64,000 nucleotides of DNA from Pedomonas mirosovicensis (GCF_022569295.1 NZ_JAKFIA010000002.1:632001-696000), one strand, 5' to 3'. Positions 30,501 to 39,305 are shown, numbered from the stretch's first letter. The notes: generated from the letters alone by a model not told the origin. Translations and numbers: made by a program.

Positions 30501-33500
30501 GGCAGTGGTACAGTTACCCAGACCGGCTCGGGCACGACCGTGCTCACCGGTGCCAACAGCTATTTAGGCGCGACTACCGTTGAGGCCGGCACGCTGCGGA
30601 TCAACGGCAACCAATCGGCGGCGACCGGCCTTACCACCGTGAGGACCGGGGCGACGCTGGGCGGCGACGGCATCATCGGCGGCGATGTGCTGGTCGAGAA
30701 TGGCGGCATCCTGGCGCCAGGCAACAGCCCGGGCGTGCTCACCATTAACGGCGACCTGACGCTGAACAATGCGTCGGAGCTCGCCTTCGAGTTCGGCGAG
30801 GCCAATGTGGCTGGTGGTCTGCTCAACGACCTGATCCGGGTTGGCGGCGATCTGACGCTCGATGGCACGCTCGATGTAACGGTCTCCAGCGGCGGCGGCT
30901 TTGGCCCTGGCATCTACCGGGTGTTCGAGTACGGCGGTAGCCTTGTCGATAATGATCTGACGCTTGGCAGCCTGCCGGTCGGTAGTAATGCCTATCTCCA
31001 GACCTCGGTCGCCAACCAGGTCAACCTGGTCAACACGGCGGGCCTTACTCTCAACTATTGGGATGGCGATGCCGGGCCGCACAATAACGGCGTGGTCAAC
31101 GGCGGCAGCGGCACTTGGCGGGCAGACGGCGACATCAACTGGACCACCGACAGCGGCCAGACCAACGGCGCCTTTACCAATGCTGGCTTTGCCATCTTCC
31201 AGGGCACGGGCGGCACGGTCACGGTTGATACCACCAACGGTCCCGTACAGGCTTCGGGCATGCAGTTCGCGGTCAACGGCTACACCGTTCAGGACAATGC
31301 GATCGAACTGGTTGGCCCAGAGGCGATCATCCGCGTCGGCGTCGGCTCGATCGGCGCGGACTATGTGGCCACCATCGACTCGGCGCTGACCGGCACGGCC
31401 CAGCTGGTCAAGGCGGACCTCGGCACCTTGGTGCTGACGGGCACTAACAGCTACACCGGCGGTACGGCGATCAACGGCGGCACGCTGCAGGTCGCAAGCG
31501 ATGCTAACCTTGGCGCAGCACCCGGCGCGCTTACCTTCGATGGCGGCACGCTGGCGACGACAACCACCTTCACGTCAGGCCGGGCGGTCACGCTCGAGGA
31601 CGGTGGCGGCAGGTTTACGCCCCAGACCGGCACGACGCTGACTCTGACGGGCACCGTCGGCGGGGCAGGCAACCTCACCAAGGACGGCGCCGGCACGCTG
31701 ATCCTCACGGCTGATAACAGCTATGCGGGCGGCACCACCATCACGACGGGCACGCTCCAGGTTGGCAACGGCGGGGCGACGGGCGCCATCCTCGGCGACG
31801 TCGTCAACAACGGCACGCTGACCTTCAACCGCACCGGTGCGCTGACCTTCGCCGGCGCCGTCACCGGCACGGGCGGGCTCAACGTCCAGGGCGGCCTGGC
31901 GTTGACCATGACTGGCGACAGCACCTACAGCGGCGATACGGCAGTCTCCGAAAGCGCACTCATCCTGTCGGATGGCGGTTCGATTATCGGAACAGGTGTG
32001 ACGAGTATCGCGGGTCCGAACAGCGCGCTGACCGTGCGCGGCCCGGGGTCGATGCTCTCGACCGGAACCCTCAATGTCGCCACAACGATAGATGCGGTCT
32101 CAACCGTCACCATCGAGAACGGCGGCGTTGTGGCGGTGGGTGACACGGCGTCCATCGGGTACAACCCTGCCTCTGGCGTCCAGGCAATTCTCAATGTTAC
32201 CGGCGCAGGGTCGCGGCTGAGCGTCGGCGGTCAGCTCCTACTCGGCATACGGCAGTCCCAGGTGCTGGATGCGACCTTCGCCGACGGTGCCGTGATCGAG
32301 AGCGACAGTACTCGGATCGGCACCGGATTTACGCCCACCATGACCAAGACCGTGACGCTGTCGGGTGCCGGCACGCGCTGGACCAACGCGCAGGATCTGC
32401 GGTTTGAGAATGGCACCTTGTCGATCCTGGACGGCGCAACGATGAGCACCGGATCGGCGCTCATTGCCCAGATCGCGGCAGCCACCGAATTGCTTGTGTC
32501 TGGTTCGGGCTCGAGCTTCTCCAGCCTCGGCGACCTCTCCGCCGGCGGCACGAACGGCACTGCCGTCATCACCCTTGCCGATGGCGGGCGCCTCGGCGTC
32601 GGTGGCGCGTTTACGCTGGGCTATGTCGCCAGCGCGACCGGCAGCGGCACCCTCAACATCGGCGGGGCCGAGGGGCAGGCGGCGGCAGGCGCCGGTGTGT
32701 TGGAGGCGGCAACGCTCGCGCTCGGACCGGGCGCGGCGCGGCTCAATTTCAACCACACCGAGTCGGACTACACCTTCGCCACGCCGCTCTCGGGCACGGG
32801 CGCGGTCAACCAGGTGGCGGGCGTCACCCGCCTGACCGGCGACAGCTCGGCCTTTGTCGGGACGACGACAGTCTCGGGCGGCACGCTGCTGGTCAGCGGC
32901 ACGCTCGGCAACGCGGTGAGCACGGTCAGCGTGGGGACGGGCGCAACGCTCGGTGGTCTGGGCACGATCGGCGGCGCAGTGGCGATGGCCGATGGCGCCG
33001 TCCTCAACCCAGGCGATCTCGGCGCAGCGCCCGGCACGCTGACGGTAAGCGGGGCCTTGAGCCTGAGTGCGGGCACGCAGCTTGCCTACAACTTCGGTCA
33101 GGCGGGCGTCGTCGGTGGTCCGCTCAATGACCTGACCGTGGTCAAGGGCGACCTGACGCTCGATGGCACGCTCAATGTCGCAACGACAGCTGGCGGCAGC
33201 TTCGAGCCCGGCCTTTACCGGATCCTCAGCTATGACGGCGCCCTCACCGACAACGGCCTGGCACTCGGCACCATGCCGGCGGGCGACTATCAGGTGCAAA
33301 CAGCCGTTGCCCATCAGGTCAACCTGGTCAATGCCACCGGCGTCGTGCTCAACTTCTGGGACGGCGCGGGGGCGGGCCGGTTCGATGGCCAAGTCAGTGG
33401 CGGCGATGGCATCTGGCAGTCCGGCGGCAATGATAACTGGACCAACGACACTGGTCAGCTCAATGCCGCGTACGCGCCGGATGCCTTCGCCATCTTCTCT

Positions 33501-36500
33501 GGCGCGGCGGGGACGGTCACGGTCGACAACAGCCTTGGTGACGTGACCGCCGCCGGGATGCAGTTCGCGAGCGACGGCTATGCGATCAATGGCGGGGCGC
33601 TGACGCTCACTGGCCCTGAAGCGATCGTGCGCGTTGGCGATGGCACGAGCCTGGGTGTGGATTATACGGCAACGGTTCAGGCTGAGCTGACCGGTGATGC
33701 CCGGCTTATCAAGAGCGACCTGGGCACCTTGGTGCTGGACGGCGCCAACAGCTACCTTGGGGGCACCACGATCGCGGGCGGCACGCTGCAGATCGCGAGC
33801 GACGCGGCGCTCGGCGCGGCCAATGGCGACCTGTCCCTCAATGGAGGCACGCTGCACACGACGGCGGATCTAACCACCATGCGTGGCATCACGCTGGACG
33901 GTCCGGGCGCTTTCCGCAGCGACGTAGGCACCACATTGAGCCTGGACGGTACAGTTGTTGGCGCTGGCAGCCTGAGCAAGACTGGTGACGGCACGCTGGT
34001 GCTCGCCGGTGCGAACAGCTACGCAGGCACGACCGACGTGTTGGCCGGCACGGTGCTCGTCAACGGCGACCAGTCGGCGGCGACCGGCCTGACCTCGGTA
34101 GCCAATGGCGCGCGGCTCGGCGGCGTCGGCACGATCGGCGGCGATGTGATGCTGGCCGATGGGGCGACCCTGACCCCAGGCAGCACGGGTGTCGGCACGC
34201 TGACCATCGCCGGCGACCTGTCGCTGGCGGCAGGCTCCACGCTCGAGATGGAGTTCGGCGAGGCGGGAGTAGCCGGGGGCGGGCTCAACGACCTGATCGA
34301 GGTCAAGGGCGACCTAGTGCTCGATGGTGCCATAAACGTTGCAGAAACAGCTGGCGGCAGCTTCGGGGCCGGCATCTACCGGGTAATCAACTACGCCGGC
34401 AGTCTGACCAACAATGGCCTGACGCTCGGCACCCTGCCAGCGGGCAGCACGGTCTTTGTCCAGACCAGTGTTGCGGGTCAGGTGAACCTGGTCAACACCG
34501 GCGGGCTGACGCTGAACTACTGGGATGGCGCGACCGGGCCGAAGTTCGACGGCATGGTCAACGGCGGCACCGGCGTCTGGCAGTCAGGGGCGGGCAACGA
34601 CAACTGGACCAGCGAAGAGGGCGAACTCAACGCCGCGTTTACCGACGAGAGCTTCGCCATTTTCGCTGGCACGGCGGGCACGGTGACGGTCGACAACAGC
34701 CTGGGGGCTGTCAGGACGTCCGGCATGCAGTTCGCAACGGATGGCTATGAGATCAAAGGCGCAGCGCTGACGTTGGTTGGGCCGGAGGCAACCCTGCGCG
34801 TCGGCGACGGTACGGATGCCGGCGCAACCTTCACCGCCACGATTGAAGCGGAACTCACCGGCAGCGCTCGCCTGGTTAAGACTGACGGAGGCACCTTGGT
34901 CCTGGCGGGCACCAATAGCTACACAGGTGGCACCGCCATTAACGGCGGCACGCTGCAGATAGCAATCGATGCCGCATTGGGCGCAGCCACGGGCGACGTT
35001 ACCCTTAATGGCGGTACGCTGGCGACCACTGCCGACATGGTCTCAACCCGCGCTTTTGATGTGATGGGCACGGGCACCCTGCACACGGCAGCAGACACCA
35101 CCTTCACGACCGAGGGCGTCTTCTCGGGTACGGGTAGCCTTACCAAGGACGGGGCCGGCACGCTGGTCCTGACTGGCAATAGCGCTGGCTTTGCTGGCAC
35201 GACTGCCGTCAAGGCGGGCACGCTTGCCGTCAACGGCCGACTGGGCGGCAGCATGGACGTGCTCTTGGGTGGGCGCTTGGCCGGCATCGGCCGGGTGGGC
35301 ACCACCACCTTGCACAGCGGCGGTATCATCGCCCCGGGCAACGGCATCGGCACGCTGACCCTTGCCGGCAGCCTGGTGAGCGAGGGCGGCCTGATCGAGA
35401 TCGAGGCCGAACTCGGCGGGGATGCCTCGGCCGCTGATCGGCTGGTGGTGACCGGCGATACGGCCGGCACGGCAAGCGTCCAGGTGATTAACCGGGGCGG
35501 CCAAGGCGCGCCGACTAGAGAGGGCATCAAGATTATCGATGTGGCCGGGGCGTCGAACGGCATCTTTACCCTGGCCGGCGACTATGTGTTTAAAGGCGAG
35601 CAGGCGGTCGTTGCTGGCGCCTATGCCTATACGCTCCACAAGGGAGGCACCAGCACGCCTGAGGATGGCGACTGGTACCTGCGCTCGGAGGCGCTCAACC
35701 CTGACCCACAGGAGCCGCAAGTACCGCAAGATCCCCAAGAACCGAACCCGATCTATCAGCCGGGCGTGCCGGTCTACGAGGTCTATGCCCAGACCCTGCA
35801 GGCGCTGAACGGCTTGCCGACGCTGCAGCAGCGCGTTGGCAACCGCCAGTGGGCGCCGGGCACCCTGGACGCGGACGGCGGCGTGTGGGGCCGGATTGAG
35901 GGTACGCGGCAACGGGGCAACGCCCGGGTTACCACCAGCCAGGCCGACCACGATGTTAACACCTGGAAGATGCAGCTTGGCCTGGACCGGACCCTGGCCG
36001 ATAAGGGTGAAAAGGGCCTCCTTGTGGGTGGCCTTAACGCCCACTACGGCAACGCCAACGCTGGCGTGCAGTCGGTGTTCGGCATCGGCAGCCTCGATAC
36101 GGATGGCTATGGCGTAGGGGCAACCCTGACTTGGTACGGCCCGCAGGGCTTCTATGCCGACGGCCAGGCCCAGATCAGCTGGTTCAGGAGCGACCTGGAC
36201 TCCAGCGTGCTCGGCCAGTTGGCGGATGATAACACCGGTCATGGCGAGGCCTTCAGCCTTGAGTTGGGCAAGCGCACGGAAGTGAGCGCGGCGCTCTCGC
36301 TCACGCCGCAGCTTCAGATGACCTATGCCCACGTCGACTTCGACCGGTTCACCGATAGGTTTGGCGCTGCCGTCTCGGTCCGTCATGCCGAGAGCCTGAA
36401 GACTCGCTGGGGCGTCTCGCTCGACCACCAAGCCACCTGGGAACACCAGGGAAGTGCGCGGCGCAGCCATCTCTATGGCTTGGTCAACGTCAGCTTCGAG

Positions 36501-36707
36501 TGGCTCGACGGCACGCTCACGGAGGTTTCGGGCACGAGGCTGGCTCACGCCGATGACCGCTGGTGGGGTGAACTGGGTTTGGGCGGCAGCCTGACGCTGA
36601 GCGAGCGGCTGACGATCTACGGCGAAGTCTCCGCTTCCTCGGCCCTCGATAACTTCGGTGACAGCTACAACCTCAAGGGCAGCGCCGGACTCAGAATCCA
36701 GTTCTGA
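24567..36707 (+). CDS. Giant type Va autotransporter adhesin with repeat-rich passenger
   Basis: This 4,046-residue surface protein has a long signal region (to about residue 83, ending AAAADRYWD), a Gly/Ser/Thr-rich beta-helix passenger, a Pro-rich linker near residue 3712 (DPQEPQVPQDPQEPNP), and an autotransporter beta-barrel from about 3771 ending in the outer-membrane signature F (LRIQF). The passenger is built from many PATR-type units (GAGTLVLSGANTYTGGT...GGTLRAG), at least five SSIGASS-centred units, a T5SS/PEP-CTERM-type block at 2454-2732, and three long 310-residue modules. No protease or other catalytic motif was seen. The first ATG has GAGG close by; ATG 24663 or 24678 would give a shorter signal. 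Only two cysteines (1233 and 1253) were found in the mature part. A terminator follows. Confidence 0.92.
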   Translation: MRHISMTDLTLRAKQSDALADDQQNAGWGSCIMRGGRMTKWKGRVASYAPHVAELILCFARVGAAGLVPLALAANPAAAADRYWDALGDGSLTLGGTGAWNLTARSWSTTTNGAAGPFELWNNSAFDNAIFAGTAGTVTLAEAINAGNLTFDVSGYTLTGSTLTLGGATPTITVNSGTATINSVIAGTAGLTKAGAGGLTLGGANSFTGNLIIDAGTLTLNGTSSFTGDIYVNSTARSGLSINSDAALGVASNRIFTKAGSWLSINTALSADRVITLGSGGQTVVDGVGAASARYTGSGDITFYRTGPTNDANDYTGQTTLSFDNNVLFSSVGNLGEASALGAPTDPSMGTIIVAPRGGYTRTVSYTGDGDDSNRNWSMSSSGANLAFSNGGTGTLTLREGIALTGPGSTGVNFVATSADMELLGEISGSMGTVSFSGGAGRTITLGDANSFNVPVWISTATVKAGTLADGGAVSSLGVGTKITLNYSGVLSYTGSGATSNRAWTASWGGGTISNDGSGALSLSGDAVFANAATLTFGGTYTGADNSFSGVISGAGNLASTGSSTWVLSGANTRTGAITVDGGTLRAGHASAFGTTTGITINAGMLDLNGYDLSTTNLAGSGGTLALGSAGFTLTLDTGINRTFNGTITGTSTGSFTKLGGGTLTLTGANTYGGATTIGGGTLALDFAGANAPADNILSASSVVSMGGSTLAVTGKGGIANTQSLGGLTITDGNNTVSATSGAAGSLTLNLGAITHSGGLVNFVLPEAGAITTTSAALGGWATVNGSDYAKVLVDEGGKIVAFTDTDYTDMDDASQWQESQYITDVDGFFSEVGASVQLAGLRYTQATAGDVTIAAGQTLGIDGTIIVAPTVESNGPSITGGSITGTRGGGQLGIQQNSTGNFIIGSQIVDNTGVIGFTKAGDGLVTLANADNSYTGATVISAGTLAVASIKDGGINSAIGASSADPGKLVIQGATLQYTGGDTTSDRGFTIARSGAIVDNTIAVTEADTNLTFEGEVVSPDGASLVKAGPGTLTLANGNSSYTGVTTVSGGTLAVSTLADGGVNSSIGASSAASSNLMLVNGGELEYTGGTIISNRGFTTGYGGGAIDVANGSTELTLSGVVAGNFLTKNGAGTLVLSGANTYTGGTIVNAGTLRAGSPQAFGNGTVTVNAGGTLDLGGYNSTIRGLDGSGTVDLGGQTLTLDGSSRSFTGNFTGINGNITLASGGQTFSGCTNSYTGITTITGSSTLTVGCLRNGDEASDIGASSNLASNLVFNNGALVYTGDTVTTDRGFRLLANTGAIGVQNSDTILTFGGQVTGGGTLRKDAAGILVLSGTNDYTGGTTIRGGTLRAGSTSAFGTGGMTVNAGTTLDLDNFSNSVGGLTGAGNVTLGSAMLTLSTGAELIFSGAISGTGGLIKNGSGTQMQTLSGVSSSYEGSTTINGGILAVSSLANGGEASSIGASTAVASNLVLNGGTLRYTGSGGSTDRLFTLGAAADSTLDASGAGAIHFTSTGTMGFAGAGNRTLTLTGSNTLDNSLAVLIADNGAEQTALTKTGEGTWVLTNAGSTYTGATTILGGVLAVDTLRSGGEASSIGASSGDATSLVIGNTATLRYTGDGDVTDRLFTLAEGISSIESSGTGAIVFENTAAVTYSGLGDRTVALGGTNTGLNTLGGTIGDGAGGTTTLAKNGTGTWVLTGNNSFTGNTVVNDGNLMIGNGGTTGNAGAGNVIVNRATSTLSINRSDQFDFTGTLSGPGMLAQIGAGTTVLTSTGNAIGAARIDAGTLQVDGALTTATLAMNGASRLAVVGTVSAASGAMTAVTGDAGASTIEVAGSGVLTASGDLGAGSDAITLAGTLNASTAALSLGDGDDMLTLNDGGALLGAGVAAGAGTDTLAVNNAVARTLSGTVVGGFERLNKQGIATLTLTGDHSYTAGATITAGILQLGDGTATGTLLGDVVNSGTLAFNRSDAYTFGGLISGSGTVTQTGSGTTVLTGANSYLGATTVEAGTLRINGNQSAATGLTTVRTGATLGGDGIIGGDVLVENGGILAPGNSPGVLTINGDLTLNNASELAFEFGEANVAGGLLNDLIRVGGDLTLDGTLDVTVSSGGGFGPGIYRVFEYGGSLVDNDLTLGSLPVGSNAYLQTSVANQVNLVNTAGLTLNYWDGDAGPHNNGVVNGGSGTWRADGDINWTTDSGQTNGAFTNAGFAIFQGTGGTVTVDTTNGPVQASGMQFAVNGYTVQDNAIELVGPEAIIRVGVGSIGADYVATIDSALTGTAQLVKADLGTLVLTGTNSYTGGTAINGGTLQVASDANLGAAPGALTFDGGTLATTTTFTSGRAVTLEDGGGRFTPQTGTTLTLTGTVGGAGNLTKDGAGTLILTADNSYAGGTTITTGTLQVGNGGATGAILGDVVNNGTLTFNRTGALTFAGAVTGTGGLNVQGGLALTMTGDSTYSGDTAVSESALILSDGGSIIGTGVTSIAGPNSALTVRGPGSMLSTGTLNVATTIDAVSTVTIENGGVVAVGDTASIGYNPASGVQAILNVTGAGSRLSVGGQLLLGIRQSQVLDATFADGAVIESDSTRIGTGFTPTMTKTVTLSGAGTRWTNAQDLRFENGTLSILDGATMSTGSALIAQIAAATELLVSGSGSSFSSLGDLSAGGTNGTAVITLADGGRLGVGGAFTLGYVASATGSGTLNIGGAEGQAAAGAGVLEAATLALGPGAARLNFNHTESDYTFATPLSGTGAVNQVAGVTRLTGDSSAFVGTTTVSGGTLLVSGTLGNAVSTVSVGTGATLGGLGTIGGAVAMADGAVLNPGDLGAAPGTLTVSGALSLSAGTQLAYNFGQAGVVGGPLNDLTVVKGDLTLDGTLNVATTAGGSFEPGLYRILSYDGALTDNGLALGTMPAGDYQVQTAVAHQVNLVNATGVVLNFWDGAGAGRFDGQVSGGDGIWQSGGNDNWTNDTGQLNAAYAPDAFAIFSGAAGTVTVDNSLGDVTAAGMQFASDGYAINGGALTLTGPEAIVRVGDGTSLGVDYTATVQAELTGDARLIKSDLGTLVLDGANSYLGGTTIAGGTLQIASDAALGAANGDLSLNGGTLHTTADLTTMRGITLDGPGAFRSDVGTTLSLDGTVVGAGSLSKTGDGTLVLAGANSYAGTTDVLAGTVLVNGDQSAATGLTSVANGARLGGVGTIGGDVMLADGATLTPGSTGVGTLTIAGDLSLAAGSTLEMEFGEAGVAGGGLNDLIEVKGDLVLDGAINVAETAGGSFGAGIYRVINYAGSLTNNGLTLGTLPAGSTVFVQTSVAGQVNLVNTGGLTLNYWDGATGPKFDGMVNGGTGVWQSGAGNDNWTSEEGELNAAFTDESFAIFAGTAGTVTVDNSLGAVRTSGMQFATDGYEIKGAALTLVGPEATLRVGDGTDAGATFTATIEAELTGSARLVKTDGGTLVLAGTNSYTGGTAINGGTLQIAIDAALGAATGDVTLNGGTLATTADMVSTRAFDVMGTGTLHTAADTTFTTEGVFSGTGSLTKDGAGTLVLTGNSAGFAGTTAVKAGTLAVNGRLGGSMDVLLGGRLAGIGRVGTTTLHSGGIIAPGNGIGTLTLAGSLVSEGGLIEIEAELGGDASAADRLVVTGDTAGTASVQVINRGGQGAPTREGIKIIDVAGASNGIFTLAGDYVFKGEQAVVAGAYAYTLHKGGTSTPEDGDWYLRSEALNPDPQEPQVPQDPQEPNPIYQPGVPVYEVYAQTLQALNGLPTLQQRVGNRQWAPGTLDADGGVWGRIEGTRQRGNARVTTSQADHDVNTWKMQLGLDRTLADKGEKGLLVGGLNAHYGNANAGVQSVFGIGSLDTDGYGVGATLTWYGPQGFYADGQAQISWFRSDLDSSVLGQLADDNTGHGEAFSLELGKRTEVSAALSLTPQLQMTYAHVDFDRFTDRFGAAVSVRHAESLKTRWGVSLDHQATWEHQGSARRSHLYGLVNVSFEWLDGTLTEVSGTRLAHADDRWWGELGLGGSLTLSERLTIYGEVSASSALDNFGDSYNLKGSAGLRIQF
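30638..31563 (+). repeat. Long passenger module, copy 1 of 3
   Basis: About 925 bp encoding an ordered set: GATLGGDG..IGGDV, LAPG.., LAFEFGEANVAGGLLNDLI, GIYRVFEY, NQVNLVNTAGLTLNYWDG, FAIFQGTGGTVTVD, SGMQFAVNGY, GPEAIIRVG, TGTNSYTGGTAINGGTLQ. The same order recurs at 32920 and 34087. Borders are approximate. Confidence 0.8.
31926..32760 (+). repeat. T5SS/PEP-CTERM-associated repeat block in the passenger
   Basis: The encoded region differs from the PATR units around it and repeats a pattern of ILNVTGAGSRLSVGGQLLLG type (also VTLSGAGTRWTNAQDLRF and LLVSGSGSSFSSLGDLSAGG). This is the T5SS/PEP-CTERM-associated repeat family (TIGR04393-like). It separates long module copy 1 from copies 2 and 3. 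Confidence 0.7.
32920..33860 (+). repeat. Long passenger module, copy 2 of 3
   Basis: About 940 bp with the same motif order as copy 1 (LNDLTVVKGDLTLDGTLNV, GLYRILSYDG, VVLNFWDG, AGTVTVDNSLG, GMQFASDGY, GPEAIVRVGDG). It resembles copy 3 more closely than copy 1. Confidence 0.8.
34087..35035 (+). repeat. Long passenger module, copy 3 of 3
   Basis: About 948 bp with the shared order (LNDLIEVKGDLVLDGAINV, GIYRVINYAG, LTLNYWDG, AGTVTVDNSLG, GMQFATDGY, GPEATLRVGDG). It directly follows copy 2 after about 225 bp, suggesting tandem duplication. Confidence 0.8.
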
Positions 36708-36733
36708 GAGAAATGACCCTAGCTAATTGATTT

Positions 36734-36770
36734 GGGCGGCGAGGAAAATGCTTCCTTCGCCGCCCGTTTT
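36734..36770 (+). terminator. Terminator after the autotransporter gene
   Basis: GGGCGGCGA (from 36734) pairs with TCGCCGCCC, extended by GGAA/TTCC with one bulge, followed by GTTTTATAAT. It stands 26 bp after the stop and faces the convergent peptidase gene. Confidence 0.88.
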
Positions 36771-36826
36771 ATAATCTTAGCATGGCGCCCGGCAGCGCCA
36801 ATGAAGTCGCCCTAATGAGTGCTGTC

Positions 36827-39244
36827 TCATTGGGCCGAGACGGCCGAGGCCTGCGCCGGCGGGGCCTTTAGAGGCTGACTGGGCGGTGTGTCTCCGATCA
36901 GGTGGCGGGTGAAATAATCGCGGAATTTTCGCCAGAAGAAGGGTTGGAATACCCCATGCCGCGTGTTGGGCAGAATGACGAGGTCAACGTCGCGTCCCGC
37001 CTTAATTAGCGCCTGGGCCAGCCGGTAGCTCTCCGTAACCGGCACGTTATCGTCAATATCGCCGTGTACCAAAAGCAGTTTGCCGCTCAAATTGCCGGCT
37101 ACCGACATGTTGGAGTTGGCTTCCCAGACCTCCGGCGAGGCGTAGCCCATCGAGACTTCGGGCCACCAGGCTTTGTCAAGGCGCAGGTCGTGATTGCCTG
37201 AGGAGGCAACCGCAACCTTGAAGAAGTTAGGACGCCGCAGGATAAAGCGGGCTGCATCATAACCGCCGGCCGATCCGCCAAAGACACCGACGCGACTTGT
37301 ATCCATATAAGGGTAGCGCACCGCCATCTGCCGGATCATGGCGATGTGATCGTCAAGGCCGACCTCGCCCAGATTTTGATAGGCCGGCAGGCGGAACTTC
37401 TGGCCGCGGCGCGAGGTGCCGCGCCCGTCAATCATCACCACGATCGCGCCTAGCTGTGCGACGCTGGATGATGGCGAGGCAAGGGTGCCGCCCCAAGTCG
37501 TTGGAACCTGGGTCGTCGTCGGCCCGGTATAGACATGATCGATAATGGGATAGGTCTGCTTGGGATCAAAATTGGCCGGGCGATAGATCATCCCGTAAAG
37601 CGGCGTATGCCCGTCAGCCGCGACACCCTTGAACGGTTCAGGCGCTGTATAGCCGCTCGCGAACAACTTGCTGGCATCGCCTCGGCCAAGCTCGGAGACG
37701 ATACGGCCGTTACGCGCATCGCGCACTACTGTGCGGGTTGGCTCCGTGGGGCTCGACATGGCATCGATGATCCAGCGCCCGTCGGGCGATATGCTGACGT
37801 CGTGGTTGAGTGGTTCAGGCGTCAGCAAAGCGGGCTCGCTTCCGTCCAGTGCAACGCGATAGAGCTGACGCCAGTAGGGGTTGCGGTCGGGCTCGCGGCC
37901 GATGCCGGTCAGCAAAATGGCGCTGCCATCCTTTGCAACATGCTCAACGGAGAGAACCTCCCATGTGCCGTGCGTCAGGGGCTTGCCGCCGGATGGCTCT
38001 TGCGGGCGGACCAGATAGAGCTGGGCCCAGCCGGTGCGCTCCGAGACGCTGAGTTCGCCCTGGAGTTCCGGCGCAGGCCGGATGAAACTGGAGGTGACGG
38101 TGACGAGCGGTTTTACCGCCTCGATCGCAACTGGCGTTGCGGCGCCGGTTCCCGCATCGACCCGATAGACGACCAGCTTACCATAGCCGCGCTCGGTCCA
38201 CTGGATGCGGGCATGACCATTGTCGTACCAGCCCATGTCCGGATCGGCCGGGTAGAGCAGGGATTCACTCGGGACATCGACGCTTACCAGCTGGGTCTTG
38301 CGCTGACGCAGGGCTGTCTCGACATCAATGATGTACCGCTTGGCCTGAGGCAGCTTCTCGGCGCCGGCAAGCGGATAGATGTAATGAAAGCTGCGCGGAT
38401 AAAGACTGTCCGGCGGATTGTGCTGGGTAACCGACATGCGCTTGACGCCGCGGGTATCGAGCCGCCAGGTCAGGATGCGCTTGCTGTCTGGTGACCAGCG
38501 CACCGAAACCGGCATTTCAGGATCCTCAGTGCCTTCCTTCAGAATGGTCGGCAGCATGGGGATATTGCGACCATAAGGCTGATCGCGCGTCCCATCCGTT
38601 GTCAGCGCAATTTCCTGTCCGCTTCGGGTGTCGATCGCAAACAGGTTGAAATTGCGGGCAACGATGCGGAACCGTCCGTCGGGCGACAGGGCGCCTTCGC
38701 CTTCGGGGTCGCCACTGTTTGCCTCTGTCAGCTTCTGGTCGGCAGAAAGCGACCAGCGCTTGCCGAGGCTGCCGAAATGCAGTTCATTGATCGCGGCATC
38801 GAATTCAGGCGTCTCCAGCGCGAGGCTGTGAGGCGCAAGATCTTCTCCAGTGGCTTTGGCTAGAAGCGCAGCCAATCGCGCCTCGGCAATAATCGGGCGC
38901 GCCGAGCGCGATGCGAGATCAAAATAAAAGATCTGGCGCGCACCAGAAGGCCCCTTGCGGTAGACGATGCCTTGGCCGCTAGTAGTGAAAGCAGCCTGTA
39001 GGTCAGCATCGGCGATAAACGTCCGCATATTGTCGCGGAGGTATTTGTCGGCAAGCGCGTAGCGCTCGGCGACGCCAGGGTAGCCCTGAGCGCTATCGGC
39101 GTGCGTGGCAGTATTGGCCGCGAGCGCCAATACGGGCTGCCCAAAGAGGGCAAGCGCCATGGCGGTGCTGAGAGCTACCCGCAAGGGCTTTCCTCGTCGG
39201 CTGTGTTCGCGTGGGTTTTCCCTTGTTTCAGCTGCGCTTGCCAT
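36827..39244 (-). CDS. Exported S9-family peptidase, dipeptidyl-peptidase IV-like
   Basis: This 805-residue serine peptidase is of the prolyl oligopeptidase clan; DPP-IV relatives release X-Pro dipeptides from peptide N-termini. A signal segment (ALSTAMALALFGQPVLALAA) leads into a beta-propeller domain (repeated SPDGR/SPDSKR units). The C-terminal alpha/beta hydrolase domain has the triad S658 (GGSAGGYD), D731 (HGDIDDNVP) and H763 (NTRHGVF). ATG 39244 is chosen because GGGGGAGA lies upstream; earlier codons to 39304 run through the operator sites. It is divergent from the GH127 gene, with two copies of the locus motif 40-75 bp before its start. Confidence 0.92.
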   Translation of the reverse strand: MASAAETRENPREHSRRGKPLRVALSTAMALALFGQPVLALAANTATHADSAQGYPGVAERYALADKYLRDNMRTFIADADLQAAFTTSGQGIVYRKGPSGARQIFYFDLASRSARPIIAEARLAALLAKATGEDLAPHSLALETPEFDAAINELHFGSLGKRWSLSADQKLTEANSGDPEGEGALSPDGRFRIVARNFNLFAIDTRSGQEIALTTDGTRDQPYGRNIPMLPTILKEGTEDPEMPVSVRWSPDSKRILTWRLDTRGVKRMSVTQHNPPDSLYPRSFHYIYPLAGAEKLPQAKRYIIDVETALRQRKTQLVSVDVPSESLLYPADPDMGWYDNGHARIQWTERGYGKLVVYRVDAGTGAATPVAIEAVKPLVTVTSSFIRPAPELQGELSVSERTGWAQLYLVRPQEPSGGKPLTHGTWEVLSVEHVAKDGSAILLTGIGREPDRNPYWRQLYRVALDGSEPALLTPEPLNHDVSISPDGRWIIDAMSSPTEPTRTVVRDARNGRIVSELGRGDASKLFASGYTAPEPFKGVAADGHTPLYGMIYRPANFDPKQTYPIIDHVYTGPTTTQVPTTWGGTLASPSSSVAQLGAIVVMIDGRGTSRRGQKFRLPAYQNLGEVGLDDHIAMIRQMAVRYPYMDTSRVGVFGGSAGGYDAARFILRRPNFFKVAVASSGNHDLRLDKAWWPEVSMGYASPEVWEANSNMSVAGNLSGKLLLVHGDIDDNVPVTESYRLAQALIKAGRDVDLVILPNTRHGVFQPFFWRKFRDYFTRHLIGDTPPSQPLKAPPAQASAVSAQ

Positions 39245-39283
39245 TGTTCTCCCCCTTAGCAATGCGTGTCCACTGCCGTAAAA

Positions 39284-39296
39284 AGTATATAGTATA
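39284..39296. promoter_or_regulatory. Shared locus motif, site 1 (upstream of the S9 peptidase)
   Basis: AGTATATAGTATA fits AGTA-N5-TATA. It lies 40 bp before the peptidase start and 22 bp (two helical turns) from site 2. Confidence 0.6.
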
Positions 39297-39305
39297 ACAA
39301 TCAAG

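Noticed and set aside
30638-35035. Long repeats as a possible CRISPR array or insertion element
   Set aside because: The repeats are coding, in frame, about 0.9 kb long and diverged, with no short unique spacers, terminal inverted repeats or transposase.
31000-35600. Long antisense open frames within the autotransporter gene (for example 32238-33857 and 35043-36548)
   Set aside because: They mirror the repeated passenger codons, have no signal, domain or ribosome site, and vanish where codon use changes.
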